NCBI GenBank assembly: GCA_963969495.1
Contig: OZ018321.1
Span: forward strand, 122,720,021 to 122,784,020
Length of the DNA: 64,000 nt
Direction: 5' to 3'
Origin: Ceratothoa steindachneri
Lineage: Eukaryota; Arthropoda; Malacostraca; Isopoda; Cymothoidae
The notes under the pieces were generated by a model. It saw only the letters and a program-made list of their open reading frames with translations. It made no database searches and had not been told where the DNA came from. Within the stretch, counting starts at the first letter, position 1, and each line of letters opens with the position of its first letter. The position numbers and the translations under genes are program-made. Shown piece by piece: positions 23,961 to 36,489 of the stretch.

Positions 23961-26254
23961 GAGCACCGGAAGCCTGAGTCACATGTTGTACATCTATTCT
24001 TCTGATTCTAACGAAATTTGAAACCCTTATGTTGTTTTACATTTTATTTTGAATGATATAAGTGCAAAGTCCTCCCAAGGTTAGCCCAAGAAATATTGAA
24101 AGTTTTAAGGTCGTAAGATCATAAATCAGAATAAGTGAGAGCAAGCGAATTTGATCTGGTAGACCTTGTTTAGTAACACCCTATTAGTACATCGAATTAC
24201 CTCATTCCTCTACTTTCAATTATATATATTTTTTAATCTCAACAATACCAGCTTAGGTTGGGTTGTTAAGCTCTTTATTACTCGTCTGATAATCATATAA
24301 TTCCTTTAAATATATTTCTTAGCCTGGGAGCAGAAGCTCTTGTATTTGCTCGTTTACTTAGTTCAATTTACCCTAGAGTTCGAACAGGATTTCGGTCAAA
24401 ACTCGGAACAGAGCACGAAGGACATAGGACGAGCTAAACAAAAGAGCAATCTTCGTAGAGATAATGCTGTGTTTCCTTCTCTCAATAATTAATTTTCTAA
24501 GGTGCTTAGGTCACAAAAATGGAGAGATGAAACCTAACTACGCTAAAGTTAATTGGACAGATCGAGAGTGAATAAAGCTGGAGAGAGAGAAAAAACTATG
24601 GATCAACCTAAGTGAGCTATTCGAACCGGAGATAATTTATATGAAAATGGCTAAGCAATCTGAGCGCGAGCCGGTTCAAAGGAAAATTGAGCGAAATCCA
24701 TGGTCTTTCTTGGAGACATGGAATATAAGATGATGCCAATTTTGGTTCTTTCTTAGCTCAGAAAACTCGTGATTTTAACGAATGAATTATTGCACCCAAC
24801 GAGTAAAAAAAAAAATGAAGAATTATTTCATTTTACATACAGTAAAAGTTTACCTCTTGTGATACCATCTATTACTTTACAATGGGTTATATAAATTAGG
24901 TACTTAACGTTTATACACACACAAAAATGACAGCAAACAAAAATAATTATGTGTATATTCTCAATTATTGAAGACAGCATTCCGTTTAAATAAACAACCT
25001 ACCACCTGTCTGTGAGGATATTAAGCTGCCTAATACCTGGCAGAGCGTATCATCTTACATTACATTTATATTATTCAGTAAATCTTAAATTTAATTATTT
25101 CTTCTTATCCCATATCAGAAGTTTAGTGGTTTAATTAAAGTAAGTTTATTCGACACAGTGACGAATTTAAACTATCAATGGCAATCAAGCGCACTAAATT
25201 TCAAAGCAGGTTTATTGTAAATATAGACTGCATAAAGAACTCAAAGTGAGTTTTTACCTACAGATGGGCTTCAAATTAGGAAACTGTATGACTTTTCTGG
25301 TTAGAAGGTGAAGTAGTCTTTCACTAAGGGTGCTAGACGTATTAATTGGTCTGAGGATTCAAATCTAAAAGATGCGTAAAAATTCGATGATATATCGAGT
25401 ACAAATTACTCTAAGATGAAGTTAGTCAAGTAAGAACTAGTATATTTAGTATTCGTGGTATTATTCAATAAACCGAATCAGGCATACTCTAAGCTAAACC
25501 AACGAAGATTAAAAATAGTTCATAGCGAATTTATCAAAACAACTCACAGCCAAGTCATTTCCCATTAGATTAGACAAATTTCAGACTCTTCATGATTAAG
25601 GACATATATCTACTTACCAAGTAAATAAATATTTTAATATCGTAATAGAACAATAACCCACTATTAGTTTTTAATAAATATATGGCACGAACGCGGTGTT
25701 CTAGTTAAGGAAACAAAGTTTATTTATCCAAGAAAACAATGCTCGATGGGAAAGGGTGAATAATATTTTAGTCAGGTTTAGGTACTTAGAACCAATAAAG
25801 ATTACTTATAACTTTGTTTGGTTTTATGGATCAAGTAACTGCAGCCCTCCCTTAACCTACTCCTTTCTCAGCCGGGCTTCGGACCGTCCATGGCAGAGTT
25901 TTGAAAAGCTTATGAATCCTCAACCAAAAAATGTAACCAATTTACTCCGGTATGTTTATATCTAATACAGTACTTTCAACCATCGCTTAGTACTCTTGGA
26001 TATAAGAACATGTGCCTAAAATTCACGGAGGTTGGTAATGAACTTGATTATGAAATCTCTACTTAAGTCATAAGTTATTGGTTAAATACTATATGCACTT
26101 CAAACAAATTTATTAAAGTGAATATTGATCTATGGTTACAAATATTAAAACTGCATCTTAAAATAAATGAATATTGTTGAAACAACTCAAGGTTGTTAGT
26201 CAATGAAAGCAATGTTGTATATAATTTGGGTGGTGGCAGTAAGAGTATCTTAAA
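23961..26254. other. No gene recognised in about 2.3 kb
   Basis: AT-rich sequence with only short frames. A stretch near 24095-24160 shares words with one near 49125-49185 (see findings). Otherwise nothing is supported. Confidence 0.4.
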
Positions 26255-26256
26255 TA

Positions 26257-27637
26257 TTAAGTTAAGGAATAAGTTCTTGCGGTTTTTTTTATGTTGTGTT
26301 GATTTCAGTTTTGTTAACGTGATTTGTGCACATATTAAGAAACAATAATAAATAATGAAAGCAAAATTTGCAAAGGTTAGGCTACGTCTCTTAACAGCGT
26401 AGACTATTAGGCTTTCGCTTAGGCTACGTCTTGAAGTTGAGTAATAAGTCATTGCGGTTTATTTAAAAGTTATGTTAATTTATTTTTTGTTCTGTACCCT
26501 CAAAATGGAATGTCAAGTTGAAAGAAAGGCGCATTTTCGATACTTGTTGTTATTCATTATCAATCGAGACGGGAACAATGCAAACGCAGCCAAAGCTCGT
26601 CACGATACTTGTGCTGTGTACGGAGAAAATTCTATATCAGAAAGGACAGCTCAATGGTGGTTTTAACGTTTCAAAAACGGTCATTCCAATCTTAATGGCG
26701 AGGAACGTTCTGGTCGCCCCATTAAGTTGGATGAAGATCGATTGAACGACCTTCTTCATGAAAATCCTCCTCAATCGACTAGAGAATTAGCTGTACAATT
26801 GGCGTGTGATCAGAATACTGTAGTGCATCACCTTCATTCGATGGAGAAAGTTCCAAAACTCGGTGCATGGGTTCTGCACGCTTTGAGCAAAAGCAACAAA
26901 TTTCAACGCTCCACGATTGCTCCAGGTTTGCTTGCTCGTGACAAGGCTACTCGTGGATACAAGGACAGATTTCTTCACCGTATCATCACTCGTGACCAAA
27001 AGTGGTGTGTTTAGGTCAACACGAAGCAATAAAAAAGAACACTTCCGCGTTAAAGCAAGGACTTCATCCACGAAAGACGATGTTGTGTGTGTGGTGAGAT
27101 TGCGAAGGAAACAATCTTTATGAGCTCCTTGCGAAAAACGAGATTGTCAATGCAGAACTCTACGATCAAAAAATGTATCGACTCGCCGAAGCTATTCGTG
27201 AAAAGCGACCTTATCGACGTTATGAAGTCCTTCTGCAACACGACAATGCTCGTTCTCACATTGCGAATATGAAAAAAAGATGCCATCCAAACGCTTAATT
27301 GAGAAATCCTGCCGCATCTTCCATATTCGCCAGACTTAGCTCCATCGGATTTTCAACTGTCCTGATTGCTCTCCAACAATTTGCGCGGCGTTTCGTTCAA
27401 TACTGATATGGAATTGAGAACCTGGTTAGATGAATTCTTCGAGTCAGAATCCAGAGATTTTAAGTGCGAAGGCATCGAAAAACTAGATGAACGTTGGGAA
27501 GAAGTCGTAAATAATAACGGAGAATACATTATTGATTAAATTGCATATTGTTATCAATTAAAAATGAAGTTTTTCTTAAATTATTAATAGTAATGAATGA
27601 ATTTGATAAAACCGGAAGAACTTATTCCTTAACCCAA
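26257..27637 (+). mobile_element. mariner DNA transposon, 1,381 bp, with TIRs and TA target sites
   Basis: The left end reads TTAAGTTAAGGAATAAGTTC after TA 26255-26256. The right end in reverse complement reads TTGGGTTAAGGAATAAGTTC, with TA at 27638-27639. The terminal inverted repeats agree at about 26 of 29 positions. The TA target duplication and the total length are typical for mariner. A second, more diverged copy of the left TIR lies inside at about 26437-26462. Confidence 0.92.
26505..27539 (+). pseudogene. mariner transposase, near full length but broken
   Basis: It begins at ATG 26505 (MECQVERKAHF) and ends at TAA 27537-27539 (NNNGEYIID). Features in order are an HTH region with AAKARHDTCAVYGENSISER and QWWF, then a stop, RFKNGHSNLNGEERSGRP, NPPQSTRELAVQLACDQNTV, the WVLHALS linker, and ITRDQKW with the first catalytic Asp. 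Next comes a second stop, then LLQHDNARSH (second Asp) and LPHLPYSPDLAPSDF (DD34D third Asp). All three acidic residues are readable, but in different frames. At least four in-frame stops and two frameshifts are present, including one at a run of seven A (about 27270). A mariner transposase excises and inserts the element at TA; this copy is dead. Confidence 0.9.
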
Positions 27638-27639
27638 TA

Positions 27640-28690
27640 AATTATCTTAAAACTTTTAGCTAGTTATGCCTTGTTGGTATATACTTTCTCAGGACTTGAA
27701 ATACAAACAAGAATACCATTGTCGCAGAAAACCTTTTGTCGTAATATACTTTTTTTTAAGTATACTTTTGCCTAAGAATGCTATTTATTTTTTTAAGGAA
27801 GAGCCGTTTCAACACGTAAAGATATTGAGAAATGCACAGGAATTATCCCAAAATAACATATATTTTAAATTCAACGAAAAACTAAAACAGTAAACACATT
27901 TATATCTTCCTACTAAGCTAACCAAGGCTAAACCGGTTGGCATTTGGGCCTATTACAATATCTCTTGAATACAAAATAAACGAATAGTCTACACGTAAAC
28001 ACACCAATTGCCGATTAGTATTTTTATCGCGACACTATTAGATTAGCGTTAAACATTAAATTACATTACTCTTTTCTACTAGTAAATATGACAGGGGTTC
28101 ACGCACAATTGTTTCTACTTCCGTTAAATTGTGAAACGTAATAAACTCATACTATCGCAATATGAATATAAATTTTCTTTGTAACTTACATTACAGAAGG
28201 GATCAGGGGTTGCCTGATGTCGCTGGAGGGCTTTTCTCGTGCTTCAAAGGGTTGCCGTGGCCGATGGTAGAATTTAGTCGAGATTGGATGGAGGAAGAGA
28301 GAGTGGGCGATGTCAACTTCTTATTTTAACTTTGCCTCTGGTTATGTTAAGAAGACGGAGAGAGTTACGGTGCTCCTCGCTCAAAGAATCCTTTTCTGGA
28401 TAATATTGAAGCCTCTTTGTGTCTTATTCTTTAACGCTGGGTGCCCAACTAGTTTCAGGGTACACGAGGGGATTTCTACCGTAATTAACAGGTGGAGCTT
28501 CGTTGGGGATTTGTTCTTCTCCTCTCACTCTTACGGAACTTGAGCTGTGAGAGTCACTCGAGTGTGAGCGGCGTTTCTTTTCTCCAGCCAGACTTCTTCT
28601 AAGTCTGTAAAGGATTTTCGGTAAGGCACCAATACAAAACTTGACGTTTTATATTAATTCAGCACTGAAGGGGGGGAGGCATCTTCTCAA
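27640..28690. other. No gene recognised
   Basis: The sequence becomes locally GC-richer after 28190. Frames at 27666-27893 and 28310-28543 have no recognisable features. Confidence 0.35.
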
Positions 28691-28850
28691 ACTAATCCTT
28701 TCTCGTCTCTCATCGAATAATCTTGACTGGCTGAAGGATTGATCTATGCGAACTGATCCTATTCGTTCTCACCGAATAATCTTGACTGGATAAAGGATAA
28801 ATCTTCACAAACTGATCCTATTTCATTCTCACCGAATAATAATTTTTCTC
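28691..28850. repeat. About 60-bp tandem repeat, 2.6 copies
   Basis: The word act(a/g)atcct recurs at 28691, 28752 and 28811, and each is followed by tct/ttctca(t/c)cgaataat and, in the first two units, cttgactgg. The period is about 60 bp. It lies in a GC-richer block that may belong to an unidentified repeat. Confidence 0.75.
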
Positions 28851-30683
28851 ATTCCTTCAGGGGCGAGTGGTGAGGTCGCATCTGGGAGAGCGAGGAGTGA
28901 ATAGGTTGGCACTCAGGGGCCCAAGTCGGCATATTAATTAGAGAGCTCCCCAACCGCCACCCTCCTGGCGGGCCTTTTTCTTGGCACCGCGTTTTGGTGT
29001 TATAACCACGGGCCCACGGATCTCGTAAGTAATTGGATCTTTTAAGCATCGTTTATGGGCTTTTGGTGGTTTCCTTAACACAGATGGTCGCTCCAACTAC
29101 CTCTGCGGCGGGGACATCAAACAGGGTAGGCAGTTACTGTTATTCGCCGGCTATCGTTCCCACGAGTCTCCTCATGGGGTTCGCTTATCCGGCCTTCTCC
29201 ACAAAGGCGGGGGGGGGACACTTTGATGTATAAGTCCGCCTGGCCCTCTCGGAGGCTTTATGTTACAATTCCTCTCAACCATAAATATATATTTACTTTC
29301 TAAAGATATTAATGTAAATATTAATTTAATCGAGTAAGGCTGGGCTTGTTTATAGTTTACTAATAAGCACCCAAATGTTTAAGCAATTTAGATAAGAGCA
29401 ATTGACCTAAATCTTATAAATATATACATGCAATTCAGTGCAGCTAATGAATAATCTTATTATAAGTATAATTATCTTATATTAAGTATTATCACATAGC
29501 AAGTTTAGTGACGTTTAACCCAAACAGAAAAACAATTAAACATAATGAAAAAATATCTGTGTTATATATAATTGACCCATTAATTTACCAAAAAGTGAAT
29601 ACAAGGCAGCGCTTTAAAATCGAAGGAACTAAGATATTAACCAGAAAGATTTTTAGTACATTAAAATTAAGTAAATATCTAATCTGAAGGCTTAATGCCA
29701 AACAATCTGTCAAAATTACAATGAGCGTAACGCTCATGGATCCAGTATAACATTAAATTGAATCATACTTATTTAGAAAAGATTGAACACAAGTGGATTG
29801 CTATTGGCGCAAAAATTAATGAATTGACGAGAATAGAACCAAAATAAAAATGGACTGAATCTTAAAGATATCAAACTAGGCAACAGACCGCTAAAAAAAG
29901 AGAAGGTAATTTCTTCTCGTGCATTTTCGATAAATAAAAAAAGAAGTAATATTAATTTGTTTAAATAAATTCGTCCATACAGAGGGCTTTATTAAGAGAA
30001 AGTAAAGTTTCCAAAGATTCGTTAAAAATATATTTTAGCAGTAAAGTTCAATATGGAAGAATGTTGATAAAAAAATCCCATAAACATTTTTACTCTCACT
30101 GTCATATATTACATTCTTCCTTTATGAACATATTTACCACCTCAGAACAATCTCAATCACAACCTTTTTCACAAACTTCTTCGAACCATAAGTATCACCC
30201 CCACAGTCGTTTCTTACCCTGTTCTTTGCACAATAAACATGACATTCAAGTTGCTCAGACATCGCTCGGAATCTTTGGCTCCTAAAATATTTTCCACCAT
30301 GTAAATCTCTGTGGTCTAAGTCTGCTTCCTCTGGACTACTATCAATCACTATATTCTTAAATACTTAAAACTTCGCATTTGTTCATGGCTAAAGTACCTA
30401 TCTTCCTAGTGAAAGCCTTAAATGAACATGTCAAAACCCTTCTTAATCTCAGCCACTAGCACTAGTCCAGCCACATATTACAACAGAGACGAACACATTG
30501 TTTATCATTCTTGATCACACTCAAAACCATTTCGCTCATTTATTATTGCACATCTCAGTGCAAATTCATAGAAATATTAAACATTTGCACCATAATCCTG
30601 CACGCTAGTCTCAGCGCACGTTCGTATGTGTTCAACATAACTACTGATTACGCCATTGAACAGTGTACCACTCCACCCCATGC

Positions 30684-30721
<38 letters not shown>

Positions 30722-32989
30722 ACCTGCATTTTATAGCATGTTTATAAGTTTTCTAGTACGTAAATCCTTTACGTTTCCGCATAAATAATTGCAGACAATT
30801 TATTTATCATGAACGAAAGTTTCCTCTTCTGCTCCCGAAAGTATCATTATTAAACTAAGGTAAACCTGGCTTTCTGTAATTAATTGGAATAATATACGAC
30901 ACTGAAACTTCGTTTTATATGCAAACTAAGGCATTTGATATATAAATTTTAAGATTACGAGTCTATAAACTGAAAAATGGCTGCTTTAAAATTGACGACA
31001 CAATAAAGGCAGATTACTGTGAAATATTCCATAAAACATTTTGTTTTTAACAATGCCGCTGAAAAGCTTTTAAAATAAAACCCTTTTCTTACTTTTTTTC
31101 TATTTTTTGAAAGCGTCCAAAAAAATGAAACAATCATTTGTACTGTATATTCCAAGAAAAATATACTAAGTACGTCATTATCAACTCAGTTGCCATCTAT
31201 AATTTGCATAAATTACCTTAAGATTTTTTACTTAATTATAATGCTTCTCATTTAATTTTGAAAAAAAAACTGAATGAAAGCTTCATCGTTTCCGTAAGCA
31301 GTTGAAATCTAAAGATTATCTTTCATTTGTTTTCTTCTTTCCTTCTTGGTGAAATATGATGTTTTGCCTGGAAGCGCATTACTTGTTATGATACTTTCAT
31401 CTATTCCCTTTTAATGGTCCACAAAGTGCTAATTTAAGACACATTAATCATACATCAAGAAGAGAGAAATGCTTTCCATCACTGAAATTCAAGAAATTCC
31501 TTTCTATGTAGCCCTTTCTAAAGCGCATAATTAACTATCTTTTCATAATCTCCCAAATGGAATATGAGATAAGAAAATTGGCTTAGCGATCTTAGTTTAA
31601 GGGGATGCAAATATTCATATTTACGGTTTAAAAGAACTCTCTTTCTTTAATAGTTTAGGTTATTTTTCCGGTACCTATTTTTATGGCACAAATTGCAGGC
31701 TTCGGAAAATAAACTAAAAAATATAGGTTATTTTCCTCTCAATCAAAAGAATGATTCATCCAAAATACATTTACAGAAACAAAGTTTATATCAATGAAAT
31801 TTACTGCTATTAACTCACCTCCAAATGAGCAATCATTTACTACATTTTAGAAAAATTTCAATAGAAGTATCAGAAGTTTCATTACGATGATATATGAGAT
31901 GAAAATTACAATTTTTAAAGGCACAACTTTCAAAACTTTACAATAAATACAGGTTGACATCTCTGAATAAACCCCAAGAGGCTTTTTTTCAAATTGGAAG
32001 AAATTACCCCTTAAAATATTAAGGAGTTGTAGCTCCAGTTTCATAACTAATAATAGTATAAGACTAAAACCGAATTATATTATACTTTTCATCTACATAG
32101 TCTGCTATATTTCATTATTTAAAGCTGTTCTGGAGATGCAATTGATGACCTTTGATGATGATTGAAATTTCATATTTATTCAGATTAATCGAGAACTGAA
32201 ACTTGGACTGAGGTTTATAAATGGAAATCATTAATATTTTTAATAGATGAATATCTGCATACTTTATCAGGTCGTTTTTCAATCAAATATCGAATCGCTC
32301 ATTAGCTTTTATCCATCATATTTTTCCATTATTAAAGCTTCCTTATTTTACTGTATTATAAATAACACGAGCTCAGATAATTCAGAAGACACTGATTTTT
32401 CATTTATTTAACTCAAGATGAAATTGCTACAAGATAATTGCCATAAAATAGAAGAGAATTCAAAAAATATAATATTTTATTTGGCATCTCTGACACCACC
32501 TTAAAGATTCCTGTATTCAATTACCAACTGATATCTTACTATTGTTTCATTCCTTCATTACAATTATTTGTGTTATAAACTTGTCTATTTAAAATAAGTG
32601 GTCATAGACATAAATGTGTGAACAATCAAGACATATTCTGTAAGTATGTGGAAATTATTTTCTGTTTAAACCAACACAAAATATTACATAATTTGCCACG
32701 GAAGTATATTTCTTTTATTTTGGTGTGACACTAGACAAGACGACAAACCTTGAACTTCACACAACTATGCCGCACATGTGTGGAGTGATTAAGACTGGAA
32801 ATAAGTAAAAATACAATGCCCCCTAGAGTTGAATTTGGAATAACCACTTGAGCGCCTGCTATTTCTACATCAATATGATTTAAAGGGAGTGTGAAAAAGA
32901 TAAAAATAGGATAGTCTATCATAGTTTTCCCTCAGCTATACATCCTGTACACATTGAATTGACCTTGCAGTTCTTCTTCTTTAGATTTT
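28851..32989. other. No gene recognised in about 4 kb
   Basis: 28851-29260 is GC-richer and could be the leader of a retroelement, but I cannot name one. From 29260 on it is AT-rich, with a short (TA)n run at 30684-30719. Small minus-strand frames at 30955, 31847 and 32731 show no motifs. Confidence 0.4.
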
Positions 32990-34020
32990 TTGAAGAATGT
33001 TGCAGTAGAAAGTGATAAAGATGAAAAAGGAGATGACTACATTTCTGACGAACTTTAAAATAGCCCGCAGTTATTCACATATTTGTACCTAGCTAAGGAT
33101 ACAGTGGAAGTTCTTGGTTATAGGCTGAAATCTAAAACTTTGGGGCACCGCGAGGTTTATTCTCTTGTTATCAGCATACGGAAAATGAGTCATTACCATT
33201 CTTAGTTCAAGTTTAATCAATGGTGTTTTGCCATAATATTCAATACCTGCTGATCTTTTTTTGAGATTGAATTCAATCCCTTAGAGTAGAGGCTTTTAAT
33301 TGAATTCTCTCAAAGGAAGTTTAAATGCTGTTTTGTTATGCTCCTATTCCAGTACCACATTCTGTCCAACAAAAAGATATATGAACATGTAAAGAAGAGA
33401 AACCTTTCCTTATTATAAATTGTAATTGAGCGGAGATTTTAAACCATAGGCATGTATTTAGGTCATCAGGCAGGCTACACAAAATGCCTTATTTTAATGC
33501 GGAGACAGCAGAGATAAAGAAAGTGAACCTAAAAATATACTGCTACTACCTTTGAATATTAAACTCACTTTGATAAAACAGTTCTTTAAAGCTATGCTCG
33601 CAGATGAACAATGTTTGCAGTACCTTTCAAAGGGGTCTCCAAAGATAATTGAAATATATATGAATGAAATTCAGTGAGACATGAGTCAGCTTAAAATATA
33701 TTTTTGAAAATTCCTACACCATATTTGATAATATTTTGCATAGAATTAAAAAAACTTGGGGGCAAAGTGAGTGTTAAAGTGCACATACTTACTACATTTT
33801 TGCCGATTATTTCCTGGGGAACTTTGTGGATCTGATAGAAGATCACGGTGAAAGCTTTTACCAAGGCATTAAAGAAATGGATCAGATGTACATGGAAGAT
33901 GGAATAGAGATATGATTGCTCCTAACTGTTGAACCATTAACTTAAACTGCAAAAAATTACCAGAAAGTGGAAGTAAATAAAAGAAAAAGAAGTTTGAACA
34001 GAAAGAGAACTAACTTAAAA
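32990..34020 (+). pseudogene. Relic of an unnamed repetitive gene family, copy 1
   Basis: Short blocks in shifting frames follow the order of a protein type I remember as frequent 'uncharacterized' predictions in invertebrate genomes. They are LAKDTVEVLGYRLKSKTLG (about 33095), LLIEFSQRKFKCC (33290-33335), MYLGHQAGYTKC (about 33450-33485), NIKLTLIKQFFKAMLADEQC (33560-33612), LQYLSKGSPKII, and SVKVHILTTFLPIISWGTLW (33770-33830), ending with a basic tail. The central block corresponds to a conserved PPLHIKLGLMKNF-like motif. The function is unknown; it behaves like a mobile or amplified gene. A second copy lies at 57950-58690. The naming is from memory only. Confidence 0.5.
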
Positions 34021-34943
34021 GCATGGTAAGTGCATTAAAAAGTATTGACCATTTATATACATTATTCATTATTCCTAATTAATATTGTATTAAAATTTGG
34101 TTTTGAATTGCATCATACTTTTATCGCCAAATATGCGTCAATATTAAATGAACAACACAAAAAATCTTTATTTCATTCATCCATTTGTGTAAAATATTTT
34201 TATGTTGTGAGCGTGAAGATAACTCGGAATTTAAATTAGTCGGGAAATTTCGTCGTTCTTCTTGACCGTAATCACTCTGATAAGGCCCACCTAGAATTTC
34301 CCTCTTGATAGGAAGGTACTGTAAAAATGCCAAGTTTATCTCTACAAAGTGATTTAATTCTATTCTACATTATTCTCACAACAAAATAACCGTTAATAGT
34401 CAGAAACGGCGAACTAAAGGAAAGATGAGAGGGTCTCAGCGGATCAGAGGATTGGATTGTAACACTTCTCTCCTATTTTAATAGCTGCTTGCATAACTGT
34501 TGTAGTGATGATGATGGTGATAATACATATAGTTCTAGTGTAATATAGTATAGCGTAATATAGTATAAACAGGTTCAAATATTTGGGTCGAGTTTATAAT
34601 AAAATTGCAAAGCACCAATGAAAAGCATGGCCACACTTTATGGGCGTGTGACATGGATCTTTAATAGATGTGGGAGGTCATAAATGAAAGAGGGGATAAG
34701 GGTATATTCTGGTTATGCTATGGAATACAGAAAGTAAAGAAATTCGATCCTCTCTTTGTTCTTTGGCTTGGCGTGTATCAATTAGGGGGATTTTAGAGAC
34801 ATTCACAGTTTGCTAAGTGAATTTTCCCAAGGTTGGGACGTTAACTTTGCAGCGAGCTATTCATGACAAACGTGAGAGGTGGGAAGGTGGTCACTATCCC
34901 AATGTTGAAAGGCAGACTAAATATATCTTTCTAAAATATTTAC

Positions 34944-35092
34944 CTTTTTTTCCCTGAAACCAAGGCAATATCGCGATAGACACCCAACTAATGAGAAACA
35001 AGAGCAAAGGGATTGACACTATATGATTAACCCACATGTAACACAGCATTTTACGAAGATCGAAAAGAGTGACTGCGAGTATCATTGCTGGC
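34944..35092 (-). CDS. Candidate host exon encoding a membrane segment
   Basis: On the minus strand a T-rich acceptor (tttttgtattttttag) is followed by 149 bp of open frame and then a donor (AAAG then gtaaata). The reading gives PAMILAVTLFDLRKMLCYMW, then VNHIVSIPLLLFLISWVS, then IAILPWFQGKK. The middle is a good single transmembrane helix. No transposon protein I know fits it. Unlike its surroundings it shows no stops or frameshifts, and its codon use is mixed. I do not recognise the family and see no partner exon, although up- and downstream exons could lie beyond the neighbouring elements. Chance remains possible, since in AT-rich DNA splice-like words are common. Confidence 0.35.
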
Positions 35093-35627
35093 CTAAAAAA
35101 TACAAAAAATAAAATTGAAGCAAAATATTTCGGAAGATAATTGTTGAAAATAATTTGGAATTGGATAAACTAAAATATAATACTCCTAAGATAATCACAT
35201 GGTAAAATGGAAAGGGTGAGCTAAATAAACATTGGTGTGTATACCTGATGGGAATAACCAACCAGACAAATGAAACAATAATTTACTTTTTTATCTTTGA
35301 TGTGTGCAATCTCAACCCAAATAACCTATTTTATCTTACTTTAGAAATTAGATAATGAGGAATAAATGAAAAAGTTGAATCGTAGTTTAAAACAGCGTGT
35401 GAATGTTAGGATGCATCAGGTTGTGTTGGTTCTCAGATTCCATTGAAATGTTCTTGTGGGTTGTGTAGAATTCTGTGTACTAGACTCTATGTTAGAATCT
35501 GCTGTGTAAAAAGAGGGATTTGATTCCATTTAAGATTGGTTTCATATTATGCAAATGAGTTCGAATTTTTTCTTTGTTGTTTGAAATGTGAGAGAAATTT
35601 TGTTTTTAAAGAATCTTATATAGACTC

Positions 35628-35843
35628 GTATTGCCATGTATCAATATTTCTTGGAAAAATGTAAATTTTCCACAGTTTACCCTTTAAATAGCATTTTTAC
35701 CAAAACTATTACGTTATATTCAATAAGAAAATGTAATTCACATTTAGTGTATTTATCATTACTTTGTTATTTTTAAAATCTTATATTAGTAATTATTTCC
35801 ATTTTTTTCATTAATAAAATAACCTGTGTTTTTAATACACATC
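35628..35843 (+). repeat. Left LTR candidate
   Basis: It aligns along its length with 45263-45497. Shared words include acagtttaccctttaaata, aatgtaattcacattta and ttcattaataaaat. It ends in tttttaatacac. The element leader probably continues to about 36240. I could not identify a primer binding site. Confidence 0.6.
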
Positions 35844-36489
35844 AGGACTCGTCGTCTTCCCAGTGAGTAAATACAAATTTCGTTGCTCTTCCTCCTCGCA
35901 TTTGGATTAGGAGGCAAGAGAAAAGGATAGCTCGCCACAAATCTCTGGGATGGTGTGCCAAGACCAAGAGGTAGACACCACATCTAGCCGCCATCTTGTT
36001 CCCCAGTCGACGCCTCTCCTTCCCCCAGAGTAATATTTCTTTGTTATGGCTGTCACTGAAAATTACGGCCTAACCTTCCGCCCCCTTCATTACTCCACCA
36101 AGCCGAATTATCTTCGAGAATGTGACCCCGCACTCAATAAACTCGGTGCAACTCTACCGTTGACTTAAAAATAGATACTTGTAGGATTCAGGTAAAGGTC
36201 GTTTGACCATTAGTTCACTGTAGAACCCGAAGTCAGACCCATCTAATTTGGGTCAGAGTTATAACCTGTGGGGGTAACCACCATGCCTTGCGGGTCCGGC
36301 CAGGAGCACAGAGTGGATTTTACACCCCTCTCCGTGTACACTCTGCGTAACTCTGAATAACCAAAACCCGTTCAAGATGGCGGCCCCCTCAGGCGGTGGT
36401 CGTTGATTAGACCTCGATTTTCTTCAAGTCCGCCATGCTTCTGCACCCTCTGAGCAGCAGTAGGTGGTCATTACACTAGTCAACAAACT

